Positions 1-8,182 of a DNA stretch of 64,000 nucleotides are shown here, piece after piece. Numbering within the stretch: position 1 is the stretch's first letter; every line of letters starts with the position of its first letter. Below the pieces are notes generated by a model. It was not told the DNA's origin, searched no databases, and was given only the letters and a program-made list of their open reading frames with translations. Source of the DNA: JANNPJ01 sp965200525 (GTDB taxonomy: Bacteria > Actinomycetota > Actinomycetes > Actinomycetales > Kineosporiaceae). The DNA is taken from NCBI GenBank assembly GCA_965200525.1, contig OZ241368.1, forward strand, positions 6,634,001 to 6,698,000. Reading direction: 5' to 3'. Made by a program: the position numbers and the translations under genes.

Positions 1-1882
1 CTACACCTCCGGCCGGGCCTCGAACGAGGCCGCCTTCGTGTACCAGCTCTTCGTTCGCGCGTTCGGCACCAACAACCTGCCGGACTGCTCGAACATGTGC
101 CACGAGTCGACCAGCATGGCCCTGCAGGAGTCGATCGGGATCGGCAAGGCCAGCGTCACCCTGGACGACGTCCACACCGCGAAGCTGATCGTGATCGCCG
201 GCCAGAACCCCGGCACCAACCACCCGCGGATGCTGTCGGCCCTGGAGCTGGCCAAGCAGAACGGCGCCAAGATCCTCACGATCAACCCGTTGCGCGAGGC
301 CGGCCTGACCCGGTTCAAGAACCCGCAGCGACCCAGCGGCGTGGTCGGCAAGGGCACGGTCCTCTCCGACCTTCACCTGCCGATCAAGCTGAACGGCGAC
401 CTGGCCCTGTTCCAGGCGTTCGGGGCCCTGCTGGTGGAGTGGGACGCCCTGGACCACGACTTCATCGACCGGCACACCACCGGCTTCGACGGCTGGAAGC
501 AGCACGTCGGCGCGCTCGACTGGGACGCCGTGGGCCAGGCCACGGGCCTGACCCGGGAGCAGATCACCGAGGCGGCGCAGCTGTTGCGCGACTCCGACTC
601 GACGGTCTTCTGCTGGGCGATGGGCCTGACCCAGCACCGCAACGCCGTGGCCACGATCAAGGAGGTCGTGAACCTGGCCTTCGCCCAGGGCAACATCGGC
701 AAGCCGGGGGCCGGCCTGCTGCCGGTGCGCGGGCACTCCAACGTGCAGGGCGACCGCACGATGGGGATCTGGGAGCGGCCGGCGGGCAGCTTCCTGGACG
801 CGCTGCAGAAGGAGTTCGGCTTCGACCCGCCCCGGGAGAACGGCTTCGACGTGGTCGACTCGATCCGGGCCATGCGGGACGGCAAGGTGCACGTCTTCGT
901 CGGCCTCGGCGGCAACTTCGCCCAGGCCACACCCGACACCGACGTCACCGCCAAGGCCCTCCGGGGCACCCGGCTGACCGTGCAGATCTCGACCAAGCTC
1001 AACCGCTCGCACCTGATCTGCGGCGAGACCGCGTTGATCCTGCCCACGCTCGGCCGGACCGAGAAGGACGTCCAGGCCACCGGCCCGCAGTGGATCTCGG
1101 TCGAGGACTCCACCTGCTCGGTGCACGCCTCGCGCGGCCCGCTGAAGCCGGCGGGGCCGCTGCTCCGGTCCGAGGTGGCCATCCTCACCGGGATCGCCGA
1201 GGCCACCCTGGGCGAGCGGTACGGCCTCAACTGGAAGGCGATGCGCGACGACTACCGCCGGATCCGCGAGCACATCGCCCGCGTCGTCCCCGGTTGCGAG
1301 AGCTACGAGGTGAACGTGCACCGCCCCGGCGGCTACGTGATGCCGCACCCACCCCGCGACTCGCGAACCTTCACCACGAAGTCGGGCCGGGGCGAGTTCG
1401 TCGCCTCACCGCTGGAGCTGCTCCAGGTGCCGGCCGGGCACCTGGCCCTGCAGACGCTGCGCAGCCACGACCAGTTCAACACCACGATCTACGGCCTCAG
1501 CGACCGCTACCGCGGGATCGAGGGCGGGCGGCGGGTGGTCTTCGTACACCGCGACGACATCACCGCGCTCGGCTTCAACCCCGGCGACCTGGTCGACCTG
1601 GTGACCAAGTGGGACGACGACGACCACCTCCGGTGCGCGCCGTCGTTCCGGATCGTCGAGTACGACACCCCGCGCGGCTCGGCCGCGGCCTACTACCCGG
1701 AGACCAACGCCCTCTGCCCGCTGGACTTCACCTCGCTGTCCAGCAACCAGCCGGCGTTCAAGTCGATCATCGTCTCGCTGGTCCCGGAGGGGACCGGCGG
1801 CGCGGTGATGGCCGGCGGTCAGAACGAGGTCGGCGCCGACCTGGCCCACAAGTCCGATCCGGAGCCCGAGCACCAGTCCTGA
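1..1882 (+). CDS. FdhF/YdeP-type molybdopterin oxidoreductase, 5' end outside window
   Basis: The frame is open from the first bases and lacks its start, so the gene is partial. It encodes the last ~627 residues of a molybdopterin-bis-MGD oxidoreductase of the FdhF/YdeP family (formate-dehydrogenase-alpha-like; family length about 760, so roughly 130-150 residues are missing). The segment with NLPDCSNMCHES and the following GIGKASVTLDD stretch is characteristic, as are the AGQNPGTNHPRM and VRGHSNVQGDRTMG motifs that line the cofactor site. The C-terminal part carries the molydopterin dinucleotide-binding beta-barrel domain. A cytoplasmic soluble enzyme is expected; the physiological substrate of YdeP-type proteins is not settled, so formate dehydrogenase activity should not be assumed. 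The gene ends with TGA and is convergent with the aldo/keto reductase gene. Confidence 0.9.
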   Translation, partial: YTSGRASNEAAFVYQLFVRAFGTNNLPDCSNMCHESTSMALQESIGIGKASVTLDDVHTAKLIVIAGQNPGTNHPRMLSALELAKQNGAKILTINPLREAGLTRFKNPQRPSGVVGKGTVLSDLHLPIKLNGDLALFQAFGALLVEWDALDHDFIDRHTTGFDGWKQHVGALDWDAVGQATGLTREQITEAAQLLRDSDSTVFCWAMGLTQHRNAVATIKEVVNLAFAQGNIGKPGAGLLPVRGHSNVQGDRTMGIWERPAGSFLDALQKEFGFDPPRENGFDVVDSIRAMRDGKVHVFVGLGGNFAQATPDTDVTAKALRGTRLTVQISTKLNRSHLICGETALILPTLGRTEKDVQATGPQWISVEDSTCSVHASRGPLKPAGPLLRSEVAILTGIAEATLGERYGLNWKAMRDDYRRIREHIARVVPGCESYEVNVHRPGGYVMPHPPRDSRTFTTKSGRGEFVASPLELLQVPAGHLALQTLRSHDQFNTTIYGLSDRYRGIEGGRRVVFVHRDDITALGFNPGDLVDLVTKWDDDDHLRCAPSFRIVEYDTPRGSAAAYYPETNALCPLDFTSLSSNQPAFKSIIVSLVPEGTGGAVMAGGQNEVGADLAHKSDPEPEHQS

Positions 1883-1901
1883 CGCCGGGCCGGCCCTGTT
1901 G

Positions 1902-1929
1902 CCGGTGCTCGGGCCGGCCCGAGCACCGG
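1902..1929. terminator. Perfect 28-bp palindrome between convergent genes
   Basis: CCGGTGCTCGGGCC is followed directly by its exact reverse complement, giving 14+14 bp with no spacer. It sits between the stop codons of two convergent genes (1882 and 1955). A T-run is absent, as is usual in high-GC actinobacteria, so it is best read as a bidirectional terminator or 3'-end stabiliser. Confidence 0.6.
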
Positions 1930-1954
1930 GCCGGCCCGAGGGACGGCCGGGCGA

Positions 1955-2818
1955 TCAGAGAGCGGCGTCCAGCGTGGCCAGCTCGGCGGCCGAGAGCACT
2001 AGGTCGGCCGCGGCGGCCGAGTCCGTGGCCGTCTGCGGTCGCGACGAGCCGGGGATCGGGACGATCACCGGGGACGTCGCCAGCATCCAGGCCAGGCACA
2101 CCTGCTGCGGGCTCGCCCCGCGGGCCTCGGCCACCTTCTGGAACGGCGAGTAGGACTCCCCCAGACCGGAGGCGCTGCGGATGCCGCCGAGCGGCGACCA
2201 GGGCAAGAAGGCGATCCCCAGCTCGGTGCACAGGTCGAGTTCGGGCCGGCTGGACAGGAAGGCCGGCGAGTACTGGTTCTGCACGCTCACCAGCCGGCCG
2301 CCGAGCACCTCCTGGGCCTGCCGGATCTGGCCCGGGTCGGCGTTCGAGATGCCGGCCATCCGGATCTTGCCCTCGTCGAGCAGCTCGGCCAGCACGCCGA
2401 CCGACTCGGCGTACGGCACCTTCGGGTCGGGCCGGTGGAACTGGTAGAGGCCGATCGCCTCGCCGCCGAGCCGCTTGAGCGAGTCCTCGGCGGCCTGCCG
2501 CAGGTGTTCGGGCGAACCGTCCAGGGTCCACGAGCCGTTCCCCGGGCGCAGGTGGCCGCCCTTGGTCGCGACCAGCACGTTCGAGGTGTCACCGCCGAAC
2601 GAGGAGAGCGCCTCGGCGATCAGGGTCTCGTTGTGGCCGACCTCGCCGGCGTGCAGATGGTAGGCGTCGGCCGTGTCGATCAGGGTGACGCCGGCCTCGA
2701 GCGCGGCGTGGATCGCCGCGATCGAGCGGCCTCGCTCCGGCCGGCCCTCGATCGACATCGGCATCCCGCCGAGGCCGATCGCCGAGACCTGGACGTCACC
2801 GATGGTGCGGTGCTGCAT
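1955..2818 (-). CDS. Aldo/keto reductase
   Basis: 287-residue NAD(P)H-dependent oxidoreductase of the aldo/keto reductase superfamily (TIM barrel). The catalytic tetrad is visible: D48, Y53 (TLIDTADAYH), K86 (VLVATKGG) and H128 (LYQFHRPD). The N-terminal GLGGMP strand and the C-terminal IPGSSRP cofactor loop are also present. The ATG at 2818 is preceded by an AAGGAA ribosome-binding site 5 nt away. It is the last gene of a minus-strand run SDR, PPK2, AKR with gaps of 17-22 nt, so co-transcription is likely. The substrate cannot be told from sequence. Confidence 0.93.
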   Translation of the reverse strand: MQHRTIGDVQVSAIGLGGMPMSIEGRPERGRSIAAIHAALEAGVTLIDTADAYHLHAGEVGHNETLIAEALSSFGGDTSNVLVATKGGHLRPGNGSWTLDGSPEHLRQAAEDSLKRLGGEAIGLYQFHRPDPKVPYAESVGVLAELLDEGKIRMAGISNADPGQIRQAQEVLGGRLVSVQNQYSPAFLSSRPELDLCTELGIAFLPWSPLGGIRSASGLGESYSPFQKVAEARGASPQQVCLAWMLATSPVIVPIPGSSRPQTATDSAAAADLVLSAAELATLDAAL

Positions 2819-2840
2819 GAGAATTCCTTCTTCCGGTCGG

Positions 2841-3764
2841 TCAGTTCTGGAGCAGGTCGTCCGGGATGTCGACGTTCTCGGCCTTCATCAGGCCGGCCAG
2901 CCGCTCCCGCTCGGCGGTCACGTCGAAGTCGGCCGGCGGCCACTGCGGCTCGATCCCGGCCAGGGCGTCGGTCAGCAGGTGCTGAACCGCCCACCGGGCG
3001 TACCACTTGCGGTCGGCCGGGACGACGTACCACGGGTTGACGTCGGTCGAGCAGCGGGTCAGCGCGGCCTGGTAGGCCTCCTGGTAGGCGAGCCAGAAGC
3101 CGTGCTCGGTGAGGTCGCCGGGGTTGTACTTCCAGTACTTGTCCGGCCGGATCAGCCGCTCGGACAGCCGGCTCAGCTGCTCGGTGGCCGAGACGTGCAG
3201 CATCACCTTGACCACCTTCACGCCCTGCTGGGCCAGCGATCCCTCGAAGCCGTTGATGATGTCGTAGCGCGGCTCCCAGACCTCCGGCGGCACCAGGTCG
3301 TGCACCCGGACGATCAGCACGTCCTCGTAGTGCGAGCGGTCGAAGACGCTGATCAGGCCCGGTCCGGGGGTGTGCGGGCGGATCCGCCAGAGAAAGTCGT
3401 GGGCCCGCTCGGTCGGGGTCGGCGCCTTGAACGCCTTGTGCTGCACGCCCTGCGGGTCGACCGCCCCGACCACGTGCCGCATGATCCCGCCCTTGCCGGA
3501 GGTGTCCATCCCCTGCAGGACCAGCAGCACACTGCGCTTGCCGCTGCCCGAGACACCGGCCGCGAAGAGCCGCTCCTGCAGCTGGGAGACTTGCTCGGCC
3601 CCTTCGGCCAGAGCCGCCTCGGCCTCGGCCTTGGCCGACTTGCCCGAGCCGAAACCGGGCGTGGAGCGGGGATCGACGTCAGCGAGCGTGAACCCCGCGC
3701 CGACCCGCAGCCGGGCGGCCAGTTCCGACGGAGAATCCGGCGAGTCGTGCTTCGCTTTACCCAT
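2841..3764 (-). CDS. ppk2: Polyphosphate:nucleotide phosphotransferase, PPK2 family
   Basis: 307-residue cytosolic kinase that transfers phosphate between polyphosphate and nucleotides. The Walker A-like loop GMDTSGKGG lies at residues 85-93 and the Walker B region with FDRSHYEDV at about 141-149, followed by lid residues rich in arginine. The N-terminal ~40 residues are a variable extension. The GMDTSGKGGIMRHV form resembles the single-domain PPK2 enzymes that use AMP and/or ADP, but the class is an inference. A GAGGA ribosome-binding site precedes the ATG. It lies between the SDR and AKR genes, with which it probably forms an operon. Confidence 0.92.
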   Translation of the reverse strand: MGKAKHDSPDSPSELAARLRVGAGFTLADVDPRSTPGFGSGKSAKAEAEAALAEGAEQVSQLQERLFAAGVSGSGKRSVLLVLQGMDTSGKGGIMRHVVGAVDPQGVQHKAFKAPTPTERAHDFLWRIRPHTPGPGLISVFDRSHYEDVLIVRVHDLVPPEVWEPRYDIINGFEGSLAQQGVKVVKVMLHVSATEQLSRLSERLIRPDKYWKYNPGDLTEHGFWLAYQEAYQAALTRCSTDVNPWYVVPADRKWYARWAVQHLLTDALAGIEPQWPPADFDVTAERERLAGLMKAENVDIPDDLLQN

Positions 3765-3781
3765 GCCGTGATCCTCGCAGC

Positions 3782-4561
3782 TCAGGTGCGACCGCGCGCG
3801 CTCCCGACCCGCGAGCTGACGATCCGGGTCAGCCGGCGGGGCACCAGGCGGCCGGCGATCACCACGGTCTTGTAGCGCAGGCTCGGGATCGAGATGACGG
3901 CGTCCTTGGCCAGCGCCTTGAGCCCGGTGTCGACCACGTCCTCGGCCGTAAGCCAGACCCAGTTCGGGGCCGAGCTCATGTCGATCGCGGCCCGCTGATG
4001 GAACTCGGTGCGCACGAAGCCCGGGCAGAGGGCCAGGATCCGGACCCCGCTGCCGGCCAGCCCGCGGGACAGGCCCTCGCTGAGCGAGATCACCCAGGCC
4101 TTGCCGGCCGAATAGGTCGAACCTCGGCCCGGGATCAGCCCGGCCACGCTGGCGACATTGATCACACCGCCGGCGCCGCGCTGCTTCATCCCGGGCAGGA
4201 CGGCGTGGGTCAGGGCCAGCACCGCGGTCACGTTCAGCTCGAGCTGGTGGTGGAGCGTCTCGAAGGGCACCTCCCAGAACTCGCCGGAGGTGCCGATGCC
4301 GGCGTTGTTCACCAGCAGCTCGATCGGTCGGCCCTGGTCAGCGGCCCGTTCGACGACCGGACGGCGGGAGTCCGGGTCGCTGAGATCGGCGGCCAGGACC
4401 TCCACCCCGTGCCTGTGGGCCGCGGTCAGCTCGGCTGCGAGCGCCGCCAGCCGGGCGCCGTCGCGAGCCACGAGCACCAGGTCGTAGCCGTCGGAGGCGA
4501 GCCGGCGGGCGAAAGCAGCGCCGATACCGGCGGTCGCGCCGGTGACGAGAGCGGTGGGCAT
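3782..4561 (-). CDS. Short-chain dehydrogenase/reductase
   Basis: 259-residue classical SDR with a Rossmann fold: cofactor loop TGATAGIG (7-14), NNAG (86-89), catalytic S138, Y150 and K154 (YSAGK). I place the start at ATG 4561 rather than the in-frame GTG 4579, because the hexamer TACGGT lies 7 nt upstream of this ATG (a leaderless layout) and translation from here begins directly with the Rossmann strand. First gene of the SDR-PPK2-AKR run; divergent from treZ with a short shared promoter region of about 80 bp. The substrate is unknown. Confidence 0.9.
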   Translation of the reverse strand: MPTALVTGATAGIGAAFARRLASDGYDLVLVARDGARLAALAAELTAAHRHGVEVLAADLSDPDSRRPVVERAADQGRPIELLVNNAGIGTSGEFWEVPFETLHHQLELNVTAVLALTHAVLPGMKQRGAGGVINVASVAGLIPGRGSTYSAGKAWVISLSEGLSRGLAGSGVRILALCPGFVRTEFHQRAAIDMSSAPNWVWLTAEDVVDTGLKALAKDAVISIPSLRYKTVVIAGRLVPRRLTRIVSSRVGSARGRT

Positions 4562-4568
4562 GGGCTCG

Positions 4569-4574
4569 ACCGTA
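4569..4574 (-). promoter_or_regulatory. Putative -10 box of leaderless SDR gene
   Basis: TACGGT on the minus strand, 7 nt before ATG 4561. It matches the TANNNT pattern seen 6-8 nt before many starts in this window. Confidence 0.45.
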
Positions 4575-4641
4575 GCCACCGGTGACTGTCGGTGCCACTC
4601 TCGAATCCCGGGGACGGCCGGGGTCTGCCAGGCTTCGTCCC

Positions 4642-6384
4642 GTGCACGAGTTCGCCGTCTGGGCCCCCTCCGCGTCCCGAGTCATGCTTCACCTTCCCGT
4701 GCTCGACCGGCGAGAACCGATGCGCCCGGCCGACGACGGCTGGTGGAAGGTCACGGTGCCCGAGGCCGGTGACGGCACCGACTACCTCTTCGCGGTGGAC
4801 GGCGGCCCGCCGCGGCCCGATCCGCGCAGTGCCTGGCAGCCGGCCGGGGTGCACGGCCCGAGCCGGGTGTTCGACCCCGCCGTCTTCACCTGGACCGACG
4901 CCGGCTGGGCGGGCCGCACCCCGCTCGGTGCGGTGTTCTACGAGCTGCACCTGGGCACCTTCACCCCGCAGACCGGCCTCGACTCGGCCGCGGCCCGGCT
5001 GGATCATCTGGTCGAGCTCGGCGTCGACGTGGTCGAACTGCTGCCGGTGGCCGAGTTCCCCGGCCGGCGGGGCTGGGGCTACGACGGCGTCGACCTCTAC
5101 GCCGTGCACGATGCCTACGGCGGCCCGGCCGCCCTGCAGCGCTTCGTGGACGCCGCCCATGCCCGCGGGATCGCGGTCTGCCTGGACGTCGTCTACAACC
5201 ATCTGGGCCCGGACGGCAACTACCTGCGCGACTTCGGCCCGTACTTCACCGGCGCCCACGACACCCCCTGGGGCGAGGCGGTCAACCTCGACCACGACGG
5301 CTCGGACGGCGTGCGGCGCTGGATCATCGACAACGCGCTGCGCTGGTTCCGCGACTTCCACATCGACTGCCTGCGGCTGGACGCCGTCCACGCCTTGGTC
5401 GACGACTCCCCCCGGCACGTGCTGGCCGAGCTCTCGGACGAGGTCGCCGCGCTCGGCGCCGAACTGGGCCGGCCGCTCGGCCTGATCGCCGAGAGCGACC
5501 TGAACGACCCGGCGATGATCGAGCCGACCGCCGAGGGTGGTTCGGGCATGACCGCCCAGTGGGACGACGACGTCCACCATGCTCTGCACGCGCTGCTCAC
5601 CGGCGAGCGGCAGGGGTATTACGGCGACTTCGGCAGCACCAGCGTGTTGGCCCGGGTGCTGACCCAGGCGTTCCGGCACGCGGGCGACTACTCCAGCTTC
5701 CGGGGCAAGCACTGGGGCCACCCGATCGACCCGGCCCGCCACCAGGGCCACCAGTTCGTCGTCGCGCTGCAGAACCACGACCAGATCGGTAACCGGGCCA
5801 CCGGCGACCGGCTGACCGCCACCCTGAGCCCGGGCCGCCTGGCGGCCGGTGCCGCCCTGCTGCTGACCTCGGCCTACACGCCGATGCTGTTCATGGGCGA
5901 GGAGTGGGGCGCGACCAGCCCCTGGCAGTTCTTCACCAGCTACGAGAACCCGGAGCTGGCCGAGGCGGTCCGCAAGGGCCGGCGGGCCGAGTTCGCCGGG
6001 CACGGCTGGCGCGAGGACGAGGTGCCCGACCCGCAGGACGAGGCCACCCGGGACCGGTCGATGCTGGACTGGCGCGAGCTCGACGAACCCGGGCCCGCCC
6101 GGGTGCTGGCCTGGTACCGCGACCTGATCGCGCTGCGCCGGCGCGAGCCCGACCTGCAGGCCGACGACCTGCGCGCGGTGACCGTCGAGTTCGGCGAGAC
6201 CTGGCTGGTCACCGGCCGGGGCCGGTTCACGATCGCGGTCAACCTGGGCCCGGAGCCGGCCGTGCTGCCGGTACCGGCGGGCGCTTCGGTGACGCTCGCC
6301 TGGGGCGAGGTCGGAGCGGACGAACCCGGGGGCCGGTCGCTGGGACCGGACTCGGTGGTGGTGCTCAAGGCCTCGACGTCGTGA
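4642..6384 (+). CDS. treZ: Malto-oligosyltrehalose trehalohydrolase
   Basis: 580-residue GH13 enzyme that releases trehalose from maltooligosyl-trehalose in the TreY-TreZ pathway. An N-terminal CBM48-like beta domain (about 1-90) precedes the GH13 barrel. Conserved regions are visible: DVVYNH (182-187), RLDAVH with nucleophile D247, IAESD with acid/base E284, and NHDQIGNR with H379-D380. GTG 4642 is chosen because it starts the typical HEFAVWAPSA sequence and CAGGCT lies 7 nt upstream; a longer in-frame version from 4582 would add residues unlike the family. treY and treX are not in the window. The stop codon overlaps the first codon of an enoyl-CoA hydratase remnant. Confidence 0.95.
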   Translation: MHEFAVWAPSASRVMLHLPVLDRREPMRPADDGWWKVTVPEAGDGTDYLFAVDGGPPRPDPRSAWQPAGVHGPSRVFDPAVFTWTDAGWAGRTPLGAVFYELHLGTFTPQTGLDSAAARLDHLVELGVDVVELLPVAEFPGRRGWGYDGVDLYAVHDAYGGPAALQRFVDAAHARGIAVCLDVVYNHLGPDGNYLRDFGPYFTGAHDTPWGEAVNLDHDGSDGVRRWIIDNALRWFRDFHIDCLRLDAVHALVDDSPRHVLAELSDEVAALGAELGRPLGLIAESDLNDPAMIEPTAEGGSGMTAQWDDDVHHALHALLTGERQGYYGDFGSTSVLARVLTQAFRHAGDYSSFRGKHWGHPIDPARHQGHQFVVALQNHDQIGNRATGDRLTATLSPGRLAAGAALLLTSAYTPMLFMGEEWGATSPWQFFTSYENPELAEAVRKGRRAEFAGHGWREDEVPDPQDEATRDRSMLDWRELDEPGPARVLAWYRDLIALRRREPDLQADDLRAVTVEFGETWLVTGRGRFTIAVNLGPEPAVLPVPAGASVTLAWGEVGADEPGGRSLGPDSVVVLKASTS

Positions 6385-6894
6385 TCATCAGTGAGCGGCA
6401 CCGGCTGGCCACGCTGCCGATCCCGGTGATCGCGGCGGTCAACGGCCCGGCGATCGGGGCCGGAACCCAGCTCGCGATCGCCTGTGACCTACGGGTGGCC
6501 GGCCCGACGGCCCGGTTCGCGGTGCCCACGGCCAAGCTCGGGCTGGCCGTGGATCCCTGGTCGGTGCGACGGCTGGCCTCACTGGCCGGTGGCGGCTCGG
6601 CCCGGGCGATGCTGCTCGGGGTCGACACCCTGGGACGCCGGGCGAGCCCACCAGGTCGGCCTGGTCGACCGCCTCGGTGACCTAGACGACGCGCTGGCCT
6701 GGGCCGAGCAGATCGCGGCCCTGGCCCCGCTCACCCTGCGGTACAACAAGCTCGCCCTGAACGCCGTCACCGAACTGGCGGCGGCCGACGACCGGCTCGA
6801 CCGGGCCGAGGCCGCGTGCTGGGCCAGCGCCGACGCGCAGGAAAGTTTGCGGGCCCGGGCGGAAGGTGTACCGCCGGAATTTCGTGGAAACTGA
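6381..6894 (+). pseudogene. Enoyl-CoA hydratase/isomerase remnant (N-terminal loss plus frameshift)
   Basis: Translation from GTG 6381 gives PIPVIAAVNGPAIGAGTQLA and DLRVAGPTARFAVPTAKLGL, the core of a crotonase-fold enoyl-CoA hydratase, but the usual first ~70-80 residues (including the first oxyanion-hole segment) are absent because the homology begins at the treZ stop. Near 6634-6640 the reading frame breaks: GVDTL continues as DAGRAHQVGLVDRLG only in the +1 frame, consistent with one extra G in ctgggacgcc. The second frame continues to TGA 6894. Known crotonases are about 250 residues, so the locus is a doubly damaged remnant unless the assembly is wrong. Confidence is high for the family and moderate for the exact break. 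Confidence 0.85.
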
Positions 6895-6901
6895 CCCGTG
6901 A

Positions 6902-6907
6902 CAGGAT
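6902..6907 (+). promoter_or_regulatory. Putative -10 box of leaderless sufE
   Basis: CAGGAT 7 nt before GTG 6915; the same hexamer and spacing occur before hemE. Confidence 0.35.
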
Positions 6908-6914
6908 CACTCCT

Positions 6915-7400
6915 GTGTCGGAGAGTTCTGAGTTGAGAAGCGGGTCGCCGGTCGACGAGCAGACCCCGTTGCCCGAGTCGTTCGCCGAGATCGTCGACGA
7001 CTTCCACGCCCTGGAGCAGCGCCAGCGGCTCGAACTGCTGCTGGAGTTCAGCCGGGAGTTGCCGGCGGTGCCCGACCGGTACGCCGGCGCCCACGAGCTG
7101 ATGGAGGCCGTGGCCGAGTGCCAGTCGCCCGCCTTCGTCGCGGTCGAGGTCGGCGCCGGGCTCGACGAGCCGGTACAGGTCTACTTCGACGTGCCGGCCG
7201 AGGCCCCGACCACCCGTGGCTTCGCCAGCATCCTGGCCACCGGCATGGCCGGCCTGAGCGCCCGGCAGATCCTGGCCGTGCCCGACGACGTGCCGTCCCG
7301 GCTGGGGCTGACCGAGGCGGTCAGCCCGCTGCGGCTGCGGGGCATGGCCGGCATGCTGGCCCGGATCAAACGCCAGATCCGCATCGGGCTCCCGTCGTGA
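6915..7400 (+). CDS. SufE-family cysteine desulfurase sulfur acceptor
   Basis: 161-residue protein of the SufE family, which accepts persulfide sulfur from a cysteine desulfurase and supports Fe-S cluster assembly. The active cysteine C69 lies in the conserved AECQSP motif. The segments LLEFSRELP and IRIGLPS fit the family, and length is normal. GTG 6915 is chosen because it lies 7 nt from a CAGGAT hexamer. The stop overlaps the GTG of the next gene (GTGA), suggesting coupling. No suf operon is nearby; actinobacteria often place this sufE with a rhodanese gene, which is not seen here. Confidence 0.88.
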   Translation: MSESSELRSGSPVDEQTPLPESFAEIVDDFHALEQRQRLELLLEFSRELPAVPDRYAGAHELMEAVAECQSPAFVAVEVGAGLDEPVQVYFDVPAEAPTTRGFASILATGMAGLSARQILAVPDDVPSRLGLTEAVSPLRLRGMAGMLARIKRQIRIGLPS

Positions 7401-8182
7401 CGGTGCTGCAGATGCTGCTGCCCGGCCGGGCCGAGGTCGGCAACCTCACCACCGACCGCGACTCCACCCTGCAGGCCCTGGCCGACCTGTACGCCTACCC
7501 CGACCCGATGCCGTCGCGGGGCTGGGTGCGGGCCAACATGGTCAGCTCGCTCGACGGATCGGCCAGTGGGGCCGACGGCGTGTCCGGCAGCGTCAGCAGC
7601 CCGGTCGACAAGGCCACCTTCGGCGTGCTGCGCGGCCTGGCTGACGTCGTCCTGGTCGGCGCGGGCACGGTCCGGGCCGAGGGCTACAAGGCGCCGGGAG
7701 CCAACCCGGCCTTCGCCGACCGACGGGCCCAGGCCGGTCAGCGCCCCGCTCCGGCCCTGGCCGTGGTCACCCGCTCCGGCAGGGTGCCGGCCGACAGCGG
7801 GCTGTTCCAGGGCACCTCGCCCACCTACGTGGTGACGACGTCCCGCGCCGACCTCGACCCGCTGCGGGAGCTGGCCGGGCCAGATCACGTGATCGTGGCC
7901 GGGGACGACGACGTCGACGTGGTCGACGCGGTCAGCGTGCTGGCCGCCCGCGGCCTGCGCCGGGTCCTGCTCGAGGGCGGGCCGTCACTCCTGGGCAGCG
8001 CCCTGGCCGCGAACCGGGTCGACGAGCTGTGCCTGACCTGGTCACCGATCCTGGTCGGCGGGGACGGGCCCCGGATCGCCTCCGGACCGCCGACGAAGAT
8101 CACCGCCCGGCCGGCTCACCTGATCGCGGCCGAGGACGTGCTGCTCGGGCGCTGGCTGGTGCAGCACTTCCCGAAGAACTAG
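7397..8182 (+). CDS. RibD C-terminal-domain reductase (pyrimidine reductase family)
   Basis: 261-residue protein consisting of one RibD-C/dihydrofolate-reductase-like domain. Visible signatures are RANMVSSLDGSASG near the N terminus, LVGAGTVRAEGY in the nucleotide-binding region and LLEGGPSLLGSAL with ILVGGDGPRI near the C terminus. Family members reduce deaminated riboflavin precursors, but free-standing versions in actinobacteria often have unproven roles; no other rib genes are nearby. It begins with a GTG that overlaps the sufE stop. Its TAG stop shares bases with the stop of the convergent hydrolase gene (CTAG at 8179-8182). Confidence 0.88.
   Translation: MTVLQMLLPGRAEVGNLTTDRDSTLQALADLYAYPDPMPSRGWVRANMVSSLDGSASGADGVSGSVSSPVDKATFGVLRGLADVVLVGAGTVRAEGYKAPGANPAFADRRAQAGQRPAPALAVVTRSGRVPADSGLFQGTSPTYVVTTSRADLDPLRELAGPDHVIVAGDDDVDVVDAVSVLAARGLRRVLLEGGPSLLGSALAANRVDELCLTWSPILVGGDGPRIASGPPTKITARPAHLIAAEDVLLGRWLVQHFPKN

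Noticed and set aside
97..2478. 793-codon plus-strand frame overlapping the oxidoreductase and antisense to the aldo/keto reductase
   Set aside because: Its composition is that of a GC-driven shadow (Arg/Pro/Gly/Ala-rich, no domain), while both overlapping genes show clear family motifs.
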